From contig OY970337.1 of the NCBI GenBank assembly GCA_963717475.1, positions 2,604,001-2,668,000 on the forward strand: a DNA stretch of 64,000 nucleotides, given 5' to 3'. Shown here piece after piece: positions 8,903 through 17,022 of this stretch. Each line of letters begins with the position of its first letter. Positions within the stretch are counted from its first letter, which is position 1. This DNA comes from AC-32 sp963717475. GTDB taxonomy: Bacteria; Actinomycetota; Thermoleophilia; Gaiellales; Gaiellaceae. Under the pieces are notes generated by a model. That model made no database searches and had not been told where the DNA came from. It saw only the letters and a list, made by a program, of their open reading frames with translations. Made by a program: the position numbers and the translations under genes.

Positions 8903-9908
8903 CTACGAGCTGGACGGCGAGCGCGGCAGCGTGAACGCGACCCGCGCGCCGCCGCCGAGGCGGTTCTCCGCCCAGATCGTCCCGCCGTGCGCCTGCACGA
9001 GCCCCTGCGCGATCGCGAGGCCGAGCCCGGCGCCGCCGCTCGAGCCCGTGCGCGAGTCGTCTGCGCGCCAGAAACGCTCGAACATCCGCTCCGAGGCACC
9101 CGGCGCGAGGCCGTTGCCGTCGTCCTCGACTGCGACCACGACCCGGTCGGCGTCCTCCTCGACCAGGACGGCGACCTCGCCGTCGGGCCGCGCGTGGCGC
9201 AGCGCGTTCGAGAGCAAATTGAGCAATACGCGCTGCACCTTGTCGGGCGCGACGGTCACCACTGGGTCGCTCGCCAGCCGCGACCGGAGCCGCACGCCTT
9301 GTGCCGAGCGCGTCAGCCTCGAGCGCGTCCACGCAGGCCGTGACGAGCTCGCCCAGCGAGGTCTCCTGCAGCTCCAGCGCGAGCGCGCCGGAGTCGATCC
9401 GCGCGAGGACGAACAGATCCTCGACCAGCCCGGACAGGATCTGCGTCTGCGCCTTGATCGCGGCGAGGTACTCCTCCGGCTGCGCGAGCCCGTCCTCGAG
9501 CGCCTCGACCATCGCGCGCAGCGATGCGAGCGGCGTGCGCAGGTCGTGGCTCGCCCACACGACCAGCTCGCGGCGTGCGTCGAAGAGCTGCTCCAGGTTC
9601 GCGGCCATCTCGTTGAACGACGCGCCGAGCTCCTGCAGCTCGCGCGGTCCGGCCGCGGGAGCCCGCGCGCTCAGGTCGCCGCCCGCGAGCCGCTTCGACG
9701 CCGAGCGCAGGCCGTCGAGGGGCCGCAGGATCTGCTGCCCGACCACGAACGCGCATCCGAGCGCGCAGGCCGCCGAGACCCCCACGACGAACCAGAACCA
9801 CGAGCGGTCGTGCATCCCGAACATCACGAGCCCCGAGCCGACGACGGCCGCAAGCGGCAGACAGACCGCCGCGACCGCCAGCACCGCGAGCTGCGAGCGG
9901 ATGCTCAT
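8903..9908 (-). CDS. sensor histidine kinase, frameshifted
   Basis: Two transmembrane helices (about residues 7-31 and 38-60), a HAMP domain (QILRPLDGLRSASKRLAGG), and a HisKA domain with the phospho-acceptor His121 in VWASHDLRTPLASL are followed by the ATPase domain. The ATPase part, with N-box LLNLLSNALRHA and G-boxes DDGNGLAPG and GGAGLGLAIAQGL, is in another frame. The join is near 9297, where one base appears gained or lost. The ATG at 9908 overlaps the TGA of the response-regulator gene (ATGA), so the pair is an operon. There is essentially no periplasmic loop, so sensing is probably in or at the membrane. Confidence 0.82.
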
Positions 9909-10585
9909 GCCCGCAACCGGTAGCCGACGCCCCACACCGTCTCGAGCAGCCGGGGCTCGGAGGGGTCGGCCTCGAGCTTCTCGCGCAGCCGGCGCACGTG
10001 GACGGTGACGGTCCCGGTGTCGAGCGCGGCCGAGTAGCCCCAGACGCGCTCCATCAGCTGGTCGCGCGAGAAGACCTGATTGGCGTTCGAGGCGAGGAAC
10101 CAGAGCAGGTCGAACTCCTTGGCGGTCAGGACCACCGGCTCGCCGTCCCGTAGCACCTCGTGCGTGGTCGCGTCGATCTCGAGCGCGCCGAGCGTCACGC
10201 GGTCGAGCGGCGGCCGCGCCGAGCGCACGCGGCGCAGGACCGTCTTCACGCGCGTCGCGAGCTCGCGCGGCGAGAACGGCTTCGTCACGTAGTCGTCCGC
10301 GCCGAGCTCGAGCCCGACGATCCGGTCGGCCTCCTCGACTCGCGCGGTCAGCAGGATCACCGGCAGCTCCGAGCTCGAGCGGATCCAGCGGCAGAGGTCG
10401 AGCCCGTTCGTCTCGCCCGGGAGCATCACGTCGAGCAGGACGAGGCTCGGCTCCTCCCGCTCGATCAGCTCACGTGCGCTGTCGCCGTCTCCGGCGGTCA
10501 CGACGCGGTGTCCGTCGCGCTCGAGGTAGCGGGTCACGACGTCCCTGACCAGCGGCTCATCGTCGACTACGAGGACGGTCGTCAT
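9905..10585 (-). CDS. OmpR/PhoB-family response regulator
   Basis: The receiver domain has the acidic pocket VVDDEP, phospho-acceptor Asp52 in LLDVMLPG and Lys102 in YVTKPF. The C-terminal winged helix ends with TVTVHVRRLREKLEADPSEPRLLETVWGVGYRL (in pieces DTGTVTVHVRRLREKL and VWGVGYRL). It pairs with the adjacent histidine kinase. I chose the ATG at 10585 because VLVVDDEP follows directly; a GTG two codons upstream (10591) is also possible. Targets are unknown; the secreted propeller gene just upstream, in divergent orientation, is a plausible one. Confidence 0.88.
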   Translation of the reverse strand: MTTVLVVDDEPLVRDVVTRYLERDGHRVVTAGDGDSARELIEREEPSLVLLDVMLPGETNGLDLCRWIRSSSELPVILLTARVEEADRIVGLELGADDYVTKPFSPRELATRVKTVLRRVRSARPPLDRVTLGALEIDATTHEVLRDGEPVVLTAKEFDLLWFLASNANQVFSRDQLMERVWGYSAALDTGTVTVHVRRLREKLEADPSEPRLLETVWGVGYRLRA

Positions 10586-10714
10586 ATCCACAGTCTGCCC
10601 GGATGAATCCGTTACGACTCCCTTAATTCGGGTCGGCCGGGTTCACGGAATCGTAAGCGCGGAGCGTTCGGCGCGCGCCTAGCGTGGGGCGGGTCAACGA
10701 CAGGGAGGAGTCGC

Positions 10715-11869
10715 ATGAAACGCCCAGTTCTCACGCTCTTTCTCGCGCTCGCGGTGACGGCCCTCGCGGGCGCGCAGGCCGCGACCGCCGGCCACGGCCA
10801 GGGTCATGGCCATGGCCACCACCACGGCCATCGCGGGCACGGGGTCGTCTTCGTCCAGACGAATCAGCCCGACGGGAACGCGATCGCCGTCTACGACCGC
10901 GGCCACGACGGGCTTCTGACGAGGGCCGGCACGTATTCGACCGGAGGCCTCGGCGGCGCCGCCGCTCCGGGCACCGAGTCGGACCGCCTGGCCTCTCAGG
11001 ACTCGCTCAAGCTCGCCGCCCACGGCCACGCGCTGATCGCCGTCAACGCCGGCAGCGACACCGTCACGTCGTTCAAGGTGCACGGTGACCGGCTCCGCCG
11101 CGAGAGCGTCGTCGACTCCGGCGGCAGCTTCCCGGCGAGCGTCGCGGTTCACGGCCGCCTCGTCTACGTGCTCAACTCGGGCGGGACCGGAATCGTGCAG
11201 GGCTTCTGGCTTGGCCGCCATGGGCAGCTGAGGCCGATCGAGGATTCCGCGCGTTCGCTCGGGCTCGCCAACGGCGACCCGCCGAACTTCCTGATGTCGC
11301 CGGGCGACGTCGCCTTCACGCCGGACGGCTCGAAGCTGCTCGTCACGACGAAGGCGAGCACGAGCTCGATCGACATCTTCCACGTCCGCCGCGACGGCCG
11401 CCTCTCGGACACGCCGGTCGTGAACCCGTCGGCGACGCCGGTTCCGTTCGCGCTGCTGTTCCAGTCTCCCGCCGGGCTGATCTCAGTCGAGGCCGGCGCA
11501 AGCTCGCTGACGACGTATCGGATCCAGCACGGCGGCACGCTCACCGGCCCGCAGTCGGCGAGCGACGGCCAGACCGCTGCTTGCTGGATCACGCAGGTCG
11601 GCCGGTTCTACTACGTGTCGAACACCGGCTCCAACGACCTGAGCTCGTTCACGATCGACCGGTCCGGGCAGCCCGGGCTCCTGCAGGCGGTTGCGGCCGC
11701 CACACCGCCGGGGCCGATCGACCTGACCTCGAGCGGTTCATTCCTGTACGCGGAGACGGGCACCCAGGGGACCGTCGAGGAGTTCCGCGTGCTCGGGGAC
11801 GGCTCGCTCGTCCCGCTCGGCAGCGTGACCGACCTCGCGCCGGGGATCGAAGGGATCGCCGCCACCTGA
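10715..11869 (+). CDS. secreted beta-propeller (lactonase-like), His-rich N-terminus
   Basis: A Shine-Dalgarno GGGAGG precedes the ATG. Residues 1-25 are a Sec signal peptide (cleavage near AATA-GHG), followed by a His/Gly-rich stretch of about 17 residues, a possible metal-binding tail. The remaining 340 residues have repeated propeller blades of the 6-phosphogluconolactonase/YVTN type (VVFVQTNQPDGNAIAVYDR, GRFYYVSNTGSNDLSSF). An extracytoplasmic binding or lactonase role is possible, but catalytic residues are not defined here. The two-component system is divergent, 130 bases upstream. Confidence 0.83.
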   Translation: MKRPVLTLFLALAVTALAGAQAATAGHGQGHGHGHHHGHRGHGVVFVQTNQPDGNAIAVYDRGHDGLLTRAGTYSTGGLGGAAAPGTESDRLASQDSLKLAAHGHALIAVNAGSDTVTSFKVHGDRLRRESVVDSGGSFPASVAVHGRLVYVLNSGGTGIVQGFWLGRHGQLRPIEDSARSLGLANGDPPNFLMSPGDVAFTPDGSKLLVTTKASTSSIDIFHVRRDGRLSDTPVVNPSATPVPFALLFQSPAGLISVEAGASSLTTYRIQHGGTLTGPQSASDGQTAACWITQVGRFYYVSNTGSNDLSSFTIDRSGQPGLLQAVAAATPPGPIDLTSSGSFLYAETGTQGTVEEFRVLGDGSLVPLGSVTDLAPGIEGIAAT

Positions 11870-11911
11870 GACGGCGTCAGCCGGGGCCCGCGCGCCTTCC
11901 CCTGCGGGTCC

Positions 11912-11934
11912 CGGCTCTCCCTAGCGGAGAGCCG
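11912..11934. terminator. hairpin between convergent genes
   Basis: A perfect 9-bp inverted repeat, CGGCTCTCC and GGAGAGCCG, with a 5-base loop lies between the convergent propeller gene and the next minus-strand gene. No long T-run follows. It could act as a bidirectional terminator. Confidence 0.6.
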
Positions 11935-11937
11935 CCG

Positions 11938-12180
11938 TCAGGCTTGCGGCGCTTGCGCCGCTTCGGTTGTCTCGGGCTCGGTCGGCTCGATTCCGGCTTC
12001 GGCTTCCCGCGCTGCCGCACGCTCGCCCGCGTAATCGGGCGGCGGCAGCCCGGCTTCGAGCGCGGCCGCGCGCGCCGCGCGCTCGGCCTCCTTGCGCTCG
12101 CGCTTCAGCCGACGCTTCTCCTCGACCGCACGCTCGCGGTTCCGCTTCCCGAACGTCTGCTGCTTGTTCTTCGACGCCAT
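11938..12180 (-). CDS. small charged protein, 80 aa, unknown function
   Basis: An 80-residue highly charged protein. The first half (ASKNKQQTFGKRNRERAVEE, then KRRLKRERKEAERAA) is basic and probably alpha-helical; the tail is acidic and Ala/Pro-rich. It resembles uncharacterised small actinobacterial proteins with an NKQQTFGKRxRE start, possibly nucleic-acid associated, but this is unproven. AAAGGGACC upstream of the ATG is an acceptable ribosome binding site. Confidence 0.65.
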   Translation of the reverse strand: MASKNKQQTFGKRNRERAVEEKRRLKRERKEAERAARAAALEAGLPPPDYAGERAAAREAEAGIEPTEPETTEAAQAPQA

Positions 12181-12280
12181 GGTCCCTTTCCGTTGAAGCC
12201 GGCGCGCGCTGCGCCGTTTACTGCCTAGTGCTCGACCCCTCGCGCCCTCGGCTCTGCAAAACCCAGCCTACCAGGGCCGC

Positions 12281-14158
12281 TCAGGGAGCCAAATACCGCG
12301 CGAGCCAGTCGCGGATGCGGTTCCAGGAGTCGAGCTGGTGCTCGCGCTCCGTCCAGCCGTGGCCCTCGCGCGGATAGACGACGAGCTCCGCCTCGCAGCC
12401 GCCCTCGACGAGCGCGTTGTAGAGCTCGAACGCCTGGCCGAGCGGGGTGCAGAGGTCGTCCTCGCCGTGGAGGATCAGCGTCGGCGTCTTGCACTTGTGC
12501 GCGTGGTAGACCGGGGAGCGGTTCGTGTACTCGCCGGCGGCGTCCCAGGGCTCGGCCTGCAGGTAGAGCCGGTCGAACTGCCCGATGTTCGTCGTCGAGT
12601 GGAAGCTGACCCAGTCCGTCACGACCGCGAACGGCATCGCGGCTGCGAAGCGGTCGGTCTGCGTGATGGCCCACGAGGACATGAAGCCGCCGTAGCTCCC
12701 CCCGGTGATCGCGACCCGCGCGTCGTCGACGATCCCGTCGCTGACGAGCGCGTCGACTCCGGTGAGGATGTCCTGCAGGTCGCCGCCGCCCATATCGCCG
12801 AGGTTGGCCTCGGCGAACTCCGGGCCGCGTCCGACGCTGCCGCGCACGTTCGGCAGGAAGAGCGCGTAGCCGTCGGCGGCGAGTACATGGCTGAGCCCGG
12901 TCGTGAATACCCAGGGCCAGCACCCGGTCGGGCCGCCGTGAACGACCACGACGAGCGGCAGTGGGCTCTCCGGCCGCTCGCGAGGGAGCACGAGGATCCC
13001 CTCGATCTCGAGGCCGTCGAAGGACTTCCAGCGGTACGACTGCTGCTCGACACTCCCGAGCCTTGGCGCGATGTCGGCGTTCAGGGCCGTCAGCGTCCGC
13101 GCCGTGCCGTTCTCCCAGAGGACGACCTCGGGCGGATCGTCCGGGCCCTCGTACGCGGCGGCTGCCCGCGTGCCGTCGGCGCTCACCGCCACCTGCGGCT
13201 GGAAGCGCGGGCCGATCGTGACCTCGCCGCCGGCGACCTCTTCGTAGGAGCCGTCGAGCGACAAGCGGCCCGCGAACGTGCCCGCTCCGCGCCAGCCGGC
13301 CACCCAGAGCGTGTCCTCGTCGGCGAACTCGATCGAGCTCGCGTGCAGCTCCGGCGCGACCGGGCCCTGGCCGAGGACGTGCACCGTTCCGGTCAGCGTC
13401 CCGCGGTCGGAGGAGAAGCCTTCGACCCACGCGACGCGCCCGCCCGGCGAGATCCGCGGCGCCTGCAGCTGCCATTTCGGCGTGTGCACGCGCTCGACCT
13501 GGCGCGTGTCGAGGTCGATCAGCCCGATCCACGCGTCGTACCAGGCGCTCTCGGACGGCTCCTCCGTGCAGACCGCTGCGACCTTGCCGCCGGCCCAGCC
13601 GAGCTCGAAGACGTTCACGCCCTCGGGGCTGACGTCCTTCGTCTCGCCGCTCGCCGCGTCGACGAGCCAGATTCGGCGCCAGAACTGCGCCGGCCGGAAG
13701 ACCTTCGGGTCCTGCTCCTCGGCTCCGGCCTCGGCGATCTTCGTCGCGCTCTGCGCGCCGGCGCGGTCTGCTCCGATGTCGGCGGCGAGGACGAGCAGGC
13801 TCGCGCCGTCGGGCGACCAGCAGATCTCCTCGACCGAGCCCGGGATCTCGCCGAGCTCCGCGCCGTCCACCCAGAGTGACAGGCGGCCCTCATGCCCGCG
13901 GTCGGCGGCATAGGCGAGCCGCGACCCATCCGGCGAGAAGCGCGGGAGCGCGCCAGGATCGCCCTCGCGCAACTCGCCGTCGACCTCGCCCGTCCAGAGC
14001 TTCGTCTCGATCCGCTTGCCCTTCTCGCGGTAGGCGGCCGAGACCGAGAACGCGATCCGCGACCCGTCCGGCGAGAGCGCGACTTCGCCGGGCCGGCGGA
14101 TCCGGAGCAGGAGCTCGGGGATCTCGGTGGCCGTCGCGGTCGCTGCGGTCGTGTCCAC
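12281..14158 (-). CDS. S9-family prolyl oligopeptidase-like serine peptidase
   Basis: The 625-residue protein has an N-terminal WD40-like propeller of about 370 residues (LSPDGSRIAFSVSAAYREKG and repeated SPDG motifs) and a C-terminal alpha/beta-hydrolase peptidase domain. The catalytic serine is in ITGGSYGGFMSSW (Ser about 488), the Asp is expected near HGEDDLCTP and the His in REGHGW. GGPTGCWPW corresponds to the oxyanion-hole region. It is an acylaminoacyl/dipeptidyl-peptidase type enzyme for small peptides, with no signal sequence. The start is GTG at 14158. Confidence 0.88.
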   Translation of the reverse strand: MDTTAATATATEIPELLLRIRRPGEVALSPDGSRIAFSVSAAYREKGKRIETKLWTGEVDGELREGDPGALPRFSPDGSRLAYAADRGHEGRLSLWVDGAELGEIPGSVEEICWSPDGASLLVLAADIGADRAGAQSATKIAEAGAEEQDPKVFRPAQFWRRIWLVDAASGETKDVSPEGVNVFELGWAGGKVAAVCTEEPSESAWYDAWIGLIDLDTRQVERVHTPKWQLQAPRISPGGRVAWVEGFSSDRGTLTGTVHVLGQGPVAPELHASSIEFADEDTLWVAGWRGAGTFAGRLSLDGSYEEVAGGEVTIGPRFQPQVAVSADGTRAAAAYEGPDDPPEVVLWENGTARTLTALNADIAPRLGSVEQQSYRWKSFDGLEIEGILVLPRERPESPLPLVVVVHGGPTGCWPWVFTTGLSHVLAADGYALFLPNVRGSVGRGPEFAEANLGDMGGGDLQDILTGVDALVSDGIVDDARVAITGGSYGGFMSSWAITQTDRFAAAMPFAVVTDWVSFHSTTNIGQFDRLYLQAEPWDAAGEYTNRSPVYHAHKCKTPTLILHGEDDLCTPLGQAFELYNALVEGGCEAELVVYPREGHGWTEREHQLDSWNRIRDWLARYLAP

Positions 14159-14167
14159 GGGCCGATG

Positions 14168-14755
14168 CTACGCCACTTGCAGGTTCGTCAGCCAGTCGGC
14201 GACCGCGGCTGCGATCGTCTCGCTGCTACGGAGCGAATGGGTACCGGCAACCGTCACGAGGGTCCGCCGCAGGCCCGGCGGCGGCAATCCGAACGGGTCG
14301 CGCTCGCCCTGGACGACCAGGGTCGGCACCTCGACGGCGTCGAGCTCGGCGAGGCGGCTCTTCTCGGGCCTCCCCGGCGGGTGGACGGGAAACGCGAGGC
14401 AGAGCACCGCGCTCGCCCCCACGTCGGCAGCCGTCCGGCACGCGACCCGCGCCCCTGATGAGCGGCCGCCGGAGATCAGCGTGAGCCCCTCGAACGGCAG
14501 CTGCGAGACGACCGAGACCCAGGCCGCGTCGAGCTGCGCGGCGGGCGCGGGCGAGCGGCGGCCGGCCACGCGGTAGGGCTGCTCGACGAGCGCGACACTC
14601 AGGCCCGCCTCTCGCGCGGCGCGGGCAGCGCCGGCCAGGTCGGGCGAGTCGATCCCGCCGCCCGCCCCGTGCCCGAGCACGAGCGCGGCCGAGGCCGACC
14701 GCACCTCCTCCAGGCGCACCCGCGCGATCCCGTGCGGCGTCTCGAGCTCGTGCAT
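14168..14755 (-). CDS. small alpha/beta-hydrolase (dienelactone-hydrolase/KAT-like)
   Basis: A 195-residue alpha/beta-hydrolase of the short Tex30/KANSL3-like type: VLGHGAGGGIDSPDL after strand 3, nucleophile elbow GGRSSGARVA, VQGERDPFGLP with the expected Asp, and a C-terminal GTHSL with the catalytic His. It sits 9 bases upstream of the S9 peptidase start on the same strand, probably in one operon. The substrate is unknown. Confidence 0.8.
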   Translation of the reverse strand: MHELETPHGIARVRLEEVRSASAALVLGHGAGGGIDSPDLAGAARAAREAGLSVALVEQPYRVAGRRSPAPAAQLDAAWVSVVSQLPFEGLTLISGGRSSGARVACRTAADVGASAVLCLAFPVHPPGRPEKSRLAELDAVEVPTLVVQGERDPFGLPPPGLRRTLVTVAGTHSLRSSETIAAAVADWLTNLQVA

Positions 14756-14782
14756 CTCCCGAGCCTAGTAGCGTCGGCACTC

Positions 14783-14852
14783 GAGAGCCGGGCGACTCTT
14801 CTCTCCCCGTGAGGAGGGGACCGTCAGTCCCCAATAGAGCCGCCCGGCTCTC
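14783..14852. promoter_or_regulatory. nested inverted repeats in a divergent leader
   Basis: A perfect 12-bp inverted repeat, GAGAGCCGGGCG at 14783-14794 and CGCCCGGCTCTC at 14841-14852, encloses 46 bases. Inside, GGGGAC and GTCCCC form one hairpin, while a preceding CCCC could pair with the same GGGG, so two exclusive foldings are possible. The element lies between the divergent hydrolase (starts 14755) and the secreted-protein gene (starts 15004). It could be a structured leader of either gene or a large operator. I match it to no known riboswitch. Confidence 0.45.
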
Positions 14853-15003
14853 TCTCCGGATCCCGAAACGGCGCCGATCCTGCGTGCTGCCTCGGCCGGG
14901 GTGCCCCGTTCCAGGGATTTCCGCTGTGCACGGCGCAAGCTGGTGCCGAAACCCGTATCTGCTGGGAAACGGCCCTTCCCCTACCCCCGGAGGTCTGAAC
15001 TAC

Positions 15004-15441
15004 ATGCGCAAGCTCGTCTCTTTGATCCTGCTCGCGGGCGCCCTGGCGGTTCCCGCGGCGTCGGCTGCTCCTGCGAAGCACGGGAACCCGCACGGGCACG
15101 GCGCCAAGGCGTGTCACGGCAAGGCGCGGGTCATGGTCGTGCTCAAGGGCACGCTCGCCAACGACCCCGCGGCCGGCGACACCTCGCTCCAGCTGACCGT
15201 GCTCCACACGAACCGCTGGGGACGCGGCTACAAGCAGGCGTCCCAGCCGGCGACGGTCGACGTTGCGGACACGACGCGTTACTCGAAGGACGGCGAGAGC
15301 TCGACGCTCGACGCCCTCGCCCAGAACGATCTCGTGATGGTCAAGGGCAAGGTCAGCCGCTGTGATCTGCGCGGCGCCGACCCGGCGAACATGCCGGCGC
15401 TGACGGCCAAGAAGGTCATGGCCCGGACGCCGAGCGCGTAA
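15004..15441 (+). CDS. secreted small protein, 145 aa (DUF5666-like)
   Basis: GGAGG nine bases upstream supports the ATG at 15004. Residues 1-21 are a signal peptide (cleavage near ASA-APAK), followed by a His/Gly/Lys-rich linker. The folded part is a beta-rich segment (ARVMVVLKGTLANDP ... VDVADTTRY ... LAQNDLVMVKGKVSRCD), suggesting an OB-like barrel as in DUF5666 proteins. No catalytic residues are apparent. The 248 bases upstream hold strong inverted repeats and no other gene. Confidence 0.75.
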   Translation: MRKLVSLILLAGALAVPAASAAPAKHGNPHGHGAKACHGKARVMVVLKGTLANDPAAGDTSLQLTVLHTNRWGRGYKQASQPATVDVADTTRYSKDGESSTLDALAQNDLVMVKGKVSRCDLRGADPANMPALTAKKVMARTPSA

Positions 15442-15464
15442 GCCTCACCTCTGTCGCGCGAGTC

Positions 15465-15486
15465 GAAGGCGCCTTCGGGCGCCTTC
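15465..15486 (+). terminator. UUCG-loop hairpin terminator
   Basis: GAAGGCGCC and GGCGCCTTC form a perfect 9-bp stem capped by the stable TTCG tetraloop, 24 bases after the secreted-protein stop. There is no T-run, as is common in high-GC actinobacteria. Confidence 0.68.
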
Positions 15487-15607
15487 GGCGTTTGCGGGGC
15501 GGCACGCACGACGCGACCCGCCCCGGCCAGCCGTTCTCCTGGGGAGGGGACCGGGAAAGCTCAGGACGGGCCGCTACCCATATAACGGACAATCGGGTGA
15601 TTCGGTT

Positions 15608-16143
15608 TTGAGACATGTGGCTCTTTTGCGAGGAATTAATCTCGGTTCGCACAACCGAATCGCGATGCCTGCGCTGCGCGAAGCCCTCGAGGCAGCCGGC
15701 TTCGAGGACGTGCAGACGTACGTCCAGAGCGGCAACGTCGTGCTCGGCAGCCGCGCGAAGCCGGAGACCGTTCGGAGAAAGGTCGAGAAGGTGCTCGAGC
15801 GAGCAGTTCGGCCTGGACGTCGCGGTCGTCGTGCGCTCGCGGGCCGAGCTCGCCGCGGTCGCGCGTCGCAACCCGCTGCGGAAGGACGCGACCGACCCGA
15901 AGCGCTACCAGGTGACCTTCCTCTCGGCGAAACTGCCCGCCAAGGTCGTCCGCGAGCTGGAAGACACCGCGGCGGACGGCGAGCGGGTCGTCGTCTCCGG
16001 CCGCGAGGTCTACGCCTGGCACCCGAAGACGATCGCCCGCTCGAAGCTGTGGGCGAAGCTCGCGGGCAAGGGCCTAGGCGTGACAGCGACCTCGCGGAAC
16101 TGGGCGACGGTCGAGGCGCTGCTGGAGCTGCTCGAGCGAGTGA
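15608..16143 (+). CDS. DUF1697-family protein, frameshifted
   Basis: The N-terminal 65 residues from a TTG at 15608 match the DUF1697 start (RHVALLRGINLGSHNRIAMP, then YVQSGNVVLGS). Near 15800 the sense switches frame: EQFGLDVAVVVRSRAELAAV, then KRYQVTFLS and ATSRNWATVEALLELLE continue the family to its end. A one-base indel near 15798-15806 is inferred. The second frame has no stop at the expected place; a TGA at 16141-16143 in a third frame fits the family length (about 178 aa) and may mark another indel. DUF1697 proteins have no established function. Confidence 0.65.
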
Positions 16144-16184
16144 CGCGAGCGGCGGGCGCGCGCCCGCCGCTCGGCCGTCGCCGC

Positions 16185-16715
16185 TCAGAAGTTGCAGTTG
16201 CCCGGGTCGGCCATGTCCTGCCGCCTCGTCGCTCCCGCCGGGATGAGCTGCACGGCGATCGTCTTCGCGATCTGGCCGGACTCGTCCCGGATCATGTGCA
16301 CGCTCCCGTCTCCCGGGTCGACGAACGCGTTGTGGTCGGTGCCCGCGGTGTAGACGTGCGGCGTGCAGCTCGGGTCGTCCCCGTCGTAGTTGGTCACGCT
16401 GCCCTGCGTGACGATCACCAGGCTCGGACCCGGATGCGTGTGCCAGCCCGTCGTCGGGACGCACGGAGACGGGTTGCAGGTGGTCGGATCCCACGTGTTG
16501 TCCTGGACGAAGAGGTCCGAGGCCCCCACCGTCTTGATCATCGCGTTCCAGTGCTGGGGATCCTGCGTGTTCACGTGCAGGTTGATGTCGCCGTACCGCT
16601 CCGTCGCGAGCGTGCGCCCGCTGAAGCCGTTGGCAGACGTAGCGAGGACGGTGCCGACATAGAACGCAGCTCCGATCGCCGCGAGCGCCAGCACCACCAG
16701 AAATCTCGCCTTCAT
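16185..16715 (-). CDS. exported cupin-domain protein
   Basis: A signal peptide or membrane anchor (residues 1-26) precedes a 150-residue cupin-like domain with GWHTHPGPSLVIVTQGSV (metal-binding His-x-His context) and a later DHNAFVDPGDGSVHM segment. Four cysteines (TTCNPSPCVP, DDPSCTP, NCNF) could form disulfides outside the membrane. Its ATG overlaps the stop of the upstream DUF4242-like gene, so the two are co-translated. The ligand is unknown. Confidence 0.75.
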   Translation of the reverse strand: MKARFLVVLALAAIGAAFYVGTVLATSANGFSGRTLATERYGDINLHVNTQDPQHWNAMIKTVGASDLFVQDNTWDPTTCNPSPCVPTTGWHTHPGPSLVIVTQGSVTNYDGDDPSCTPHVYTAGTDHNAFVDPGDGSVHMIRDESGQIAKTIAVQLIPAGATRRQDMADPGNCNF

Positions 16716-16984
16716 GATCTCTCCTCTCCGGACGAGACCGCCTCGACTACGCGGATCGGCTCGAGCTCGGCGCGTTCCGCGGCCAGCGCCGCGTCCTGGC
16801 TCGAGCCGGCGCGAAAGACGAAGAAGCAGATCTCGTCCTCAGGTACGTGAATGGATCGCTCGAAGCTGACGCTCGTGTGCTCGCGCGTCAGAGCCTCGGC
16901 GGCCGAGCGGGCCCGTCGCTCGCTGGCAGCAGGCTCTCCCGTGCTGCTGCGGCTGAGGTAGGTCTCGACGAGGTAGCTCGGCAC
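16712..16984 (-). CDS. DUF4242-like small protein, 90 aa
   Basis: A 90-residue protein beginning PSYLVETYLSR with a ferredoxin-like alpha/beta pattern and EDEICFFVFRAGSSQDA in the middle, resembling the DUF4242 / SCO4226 nickel-binding-like family. The start is GTG at 16984. It ends in a 4-base ATGA overlap with the exported cupin gene, implying a shared function or stoichiometry. No secretion signal is seen. Confidence 0.65.
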   Translation of the reverse strand: MPSYLVETYLSRSSTGEPAASERRARSAAEALTREHTSVSFERSIHVPEDEICFFVFRAGSSQDAALAAERAELEPIRVVEAVSSGEERS

Positions 16985-17022
16985 GCCCTCGACGCTACGG
17001 CGGCGGCCGCGCGTCGGAAACG

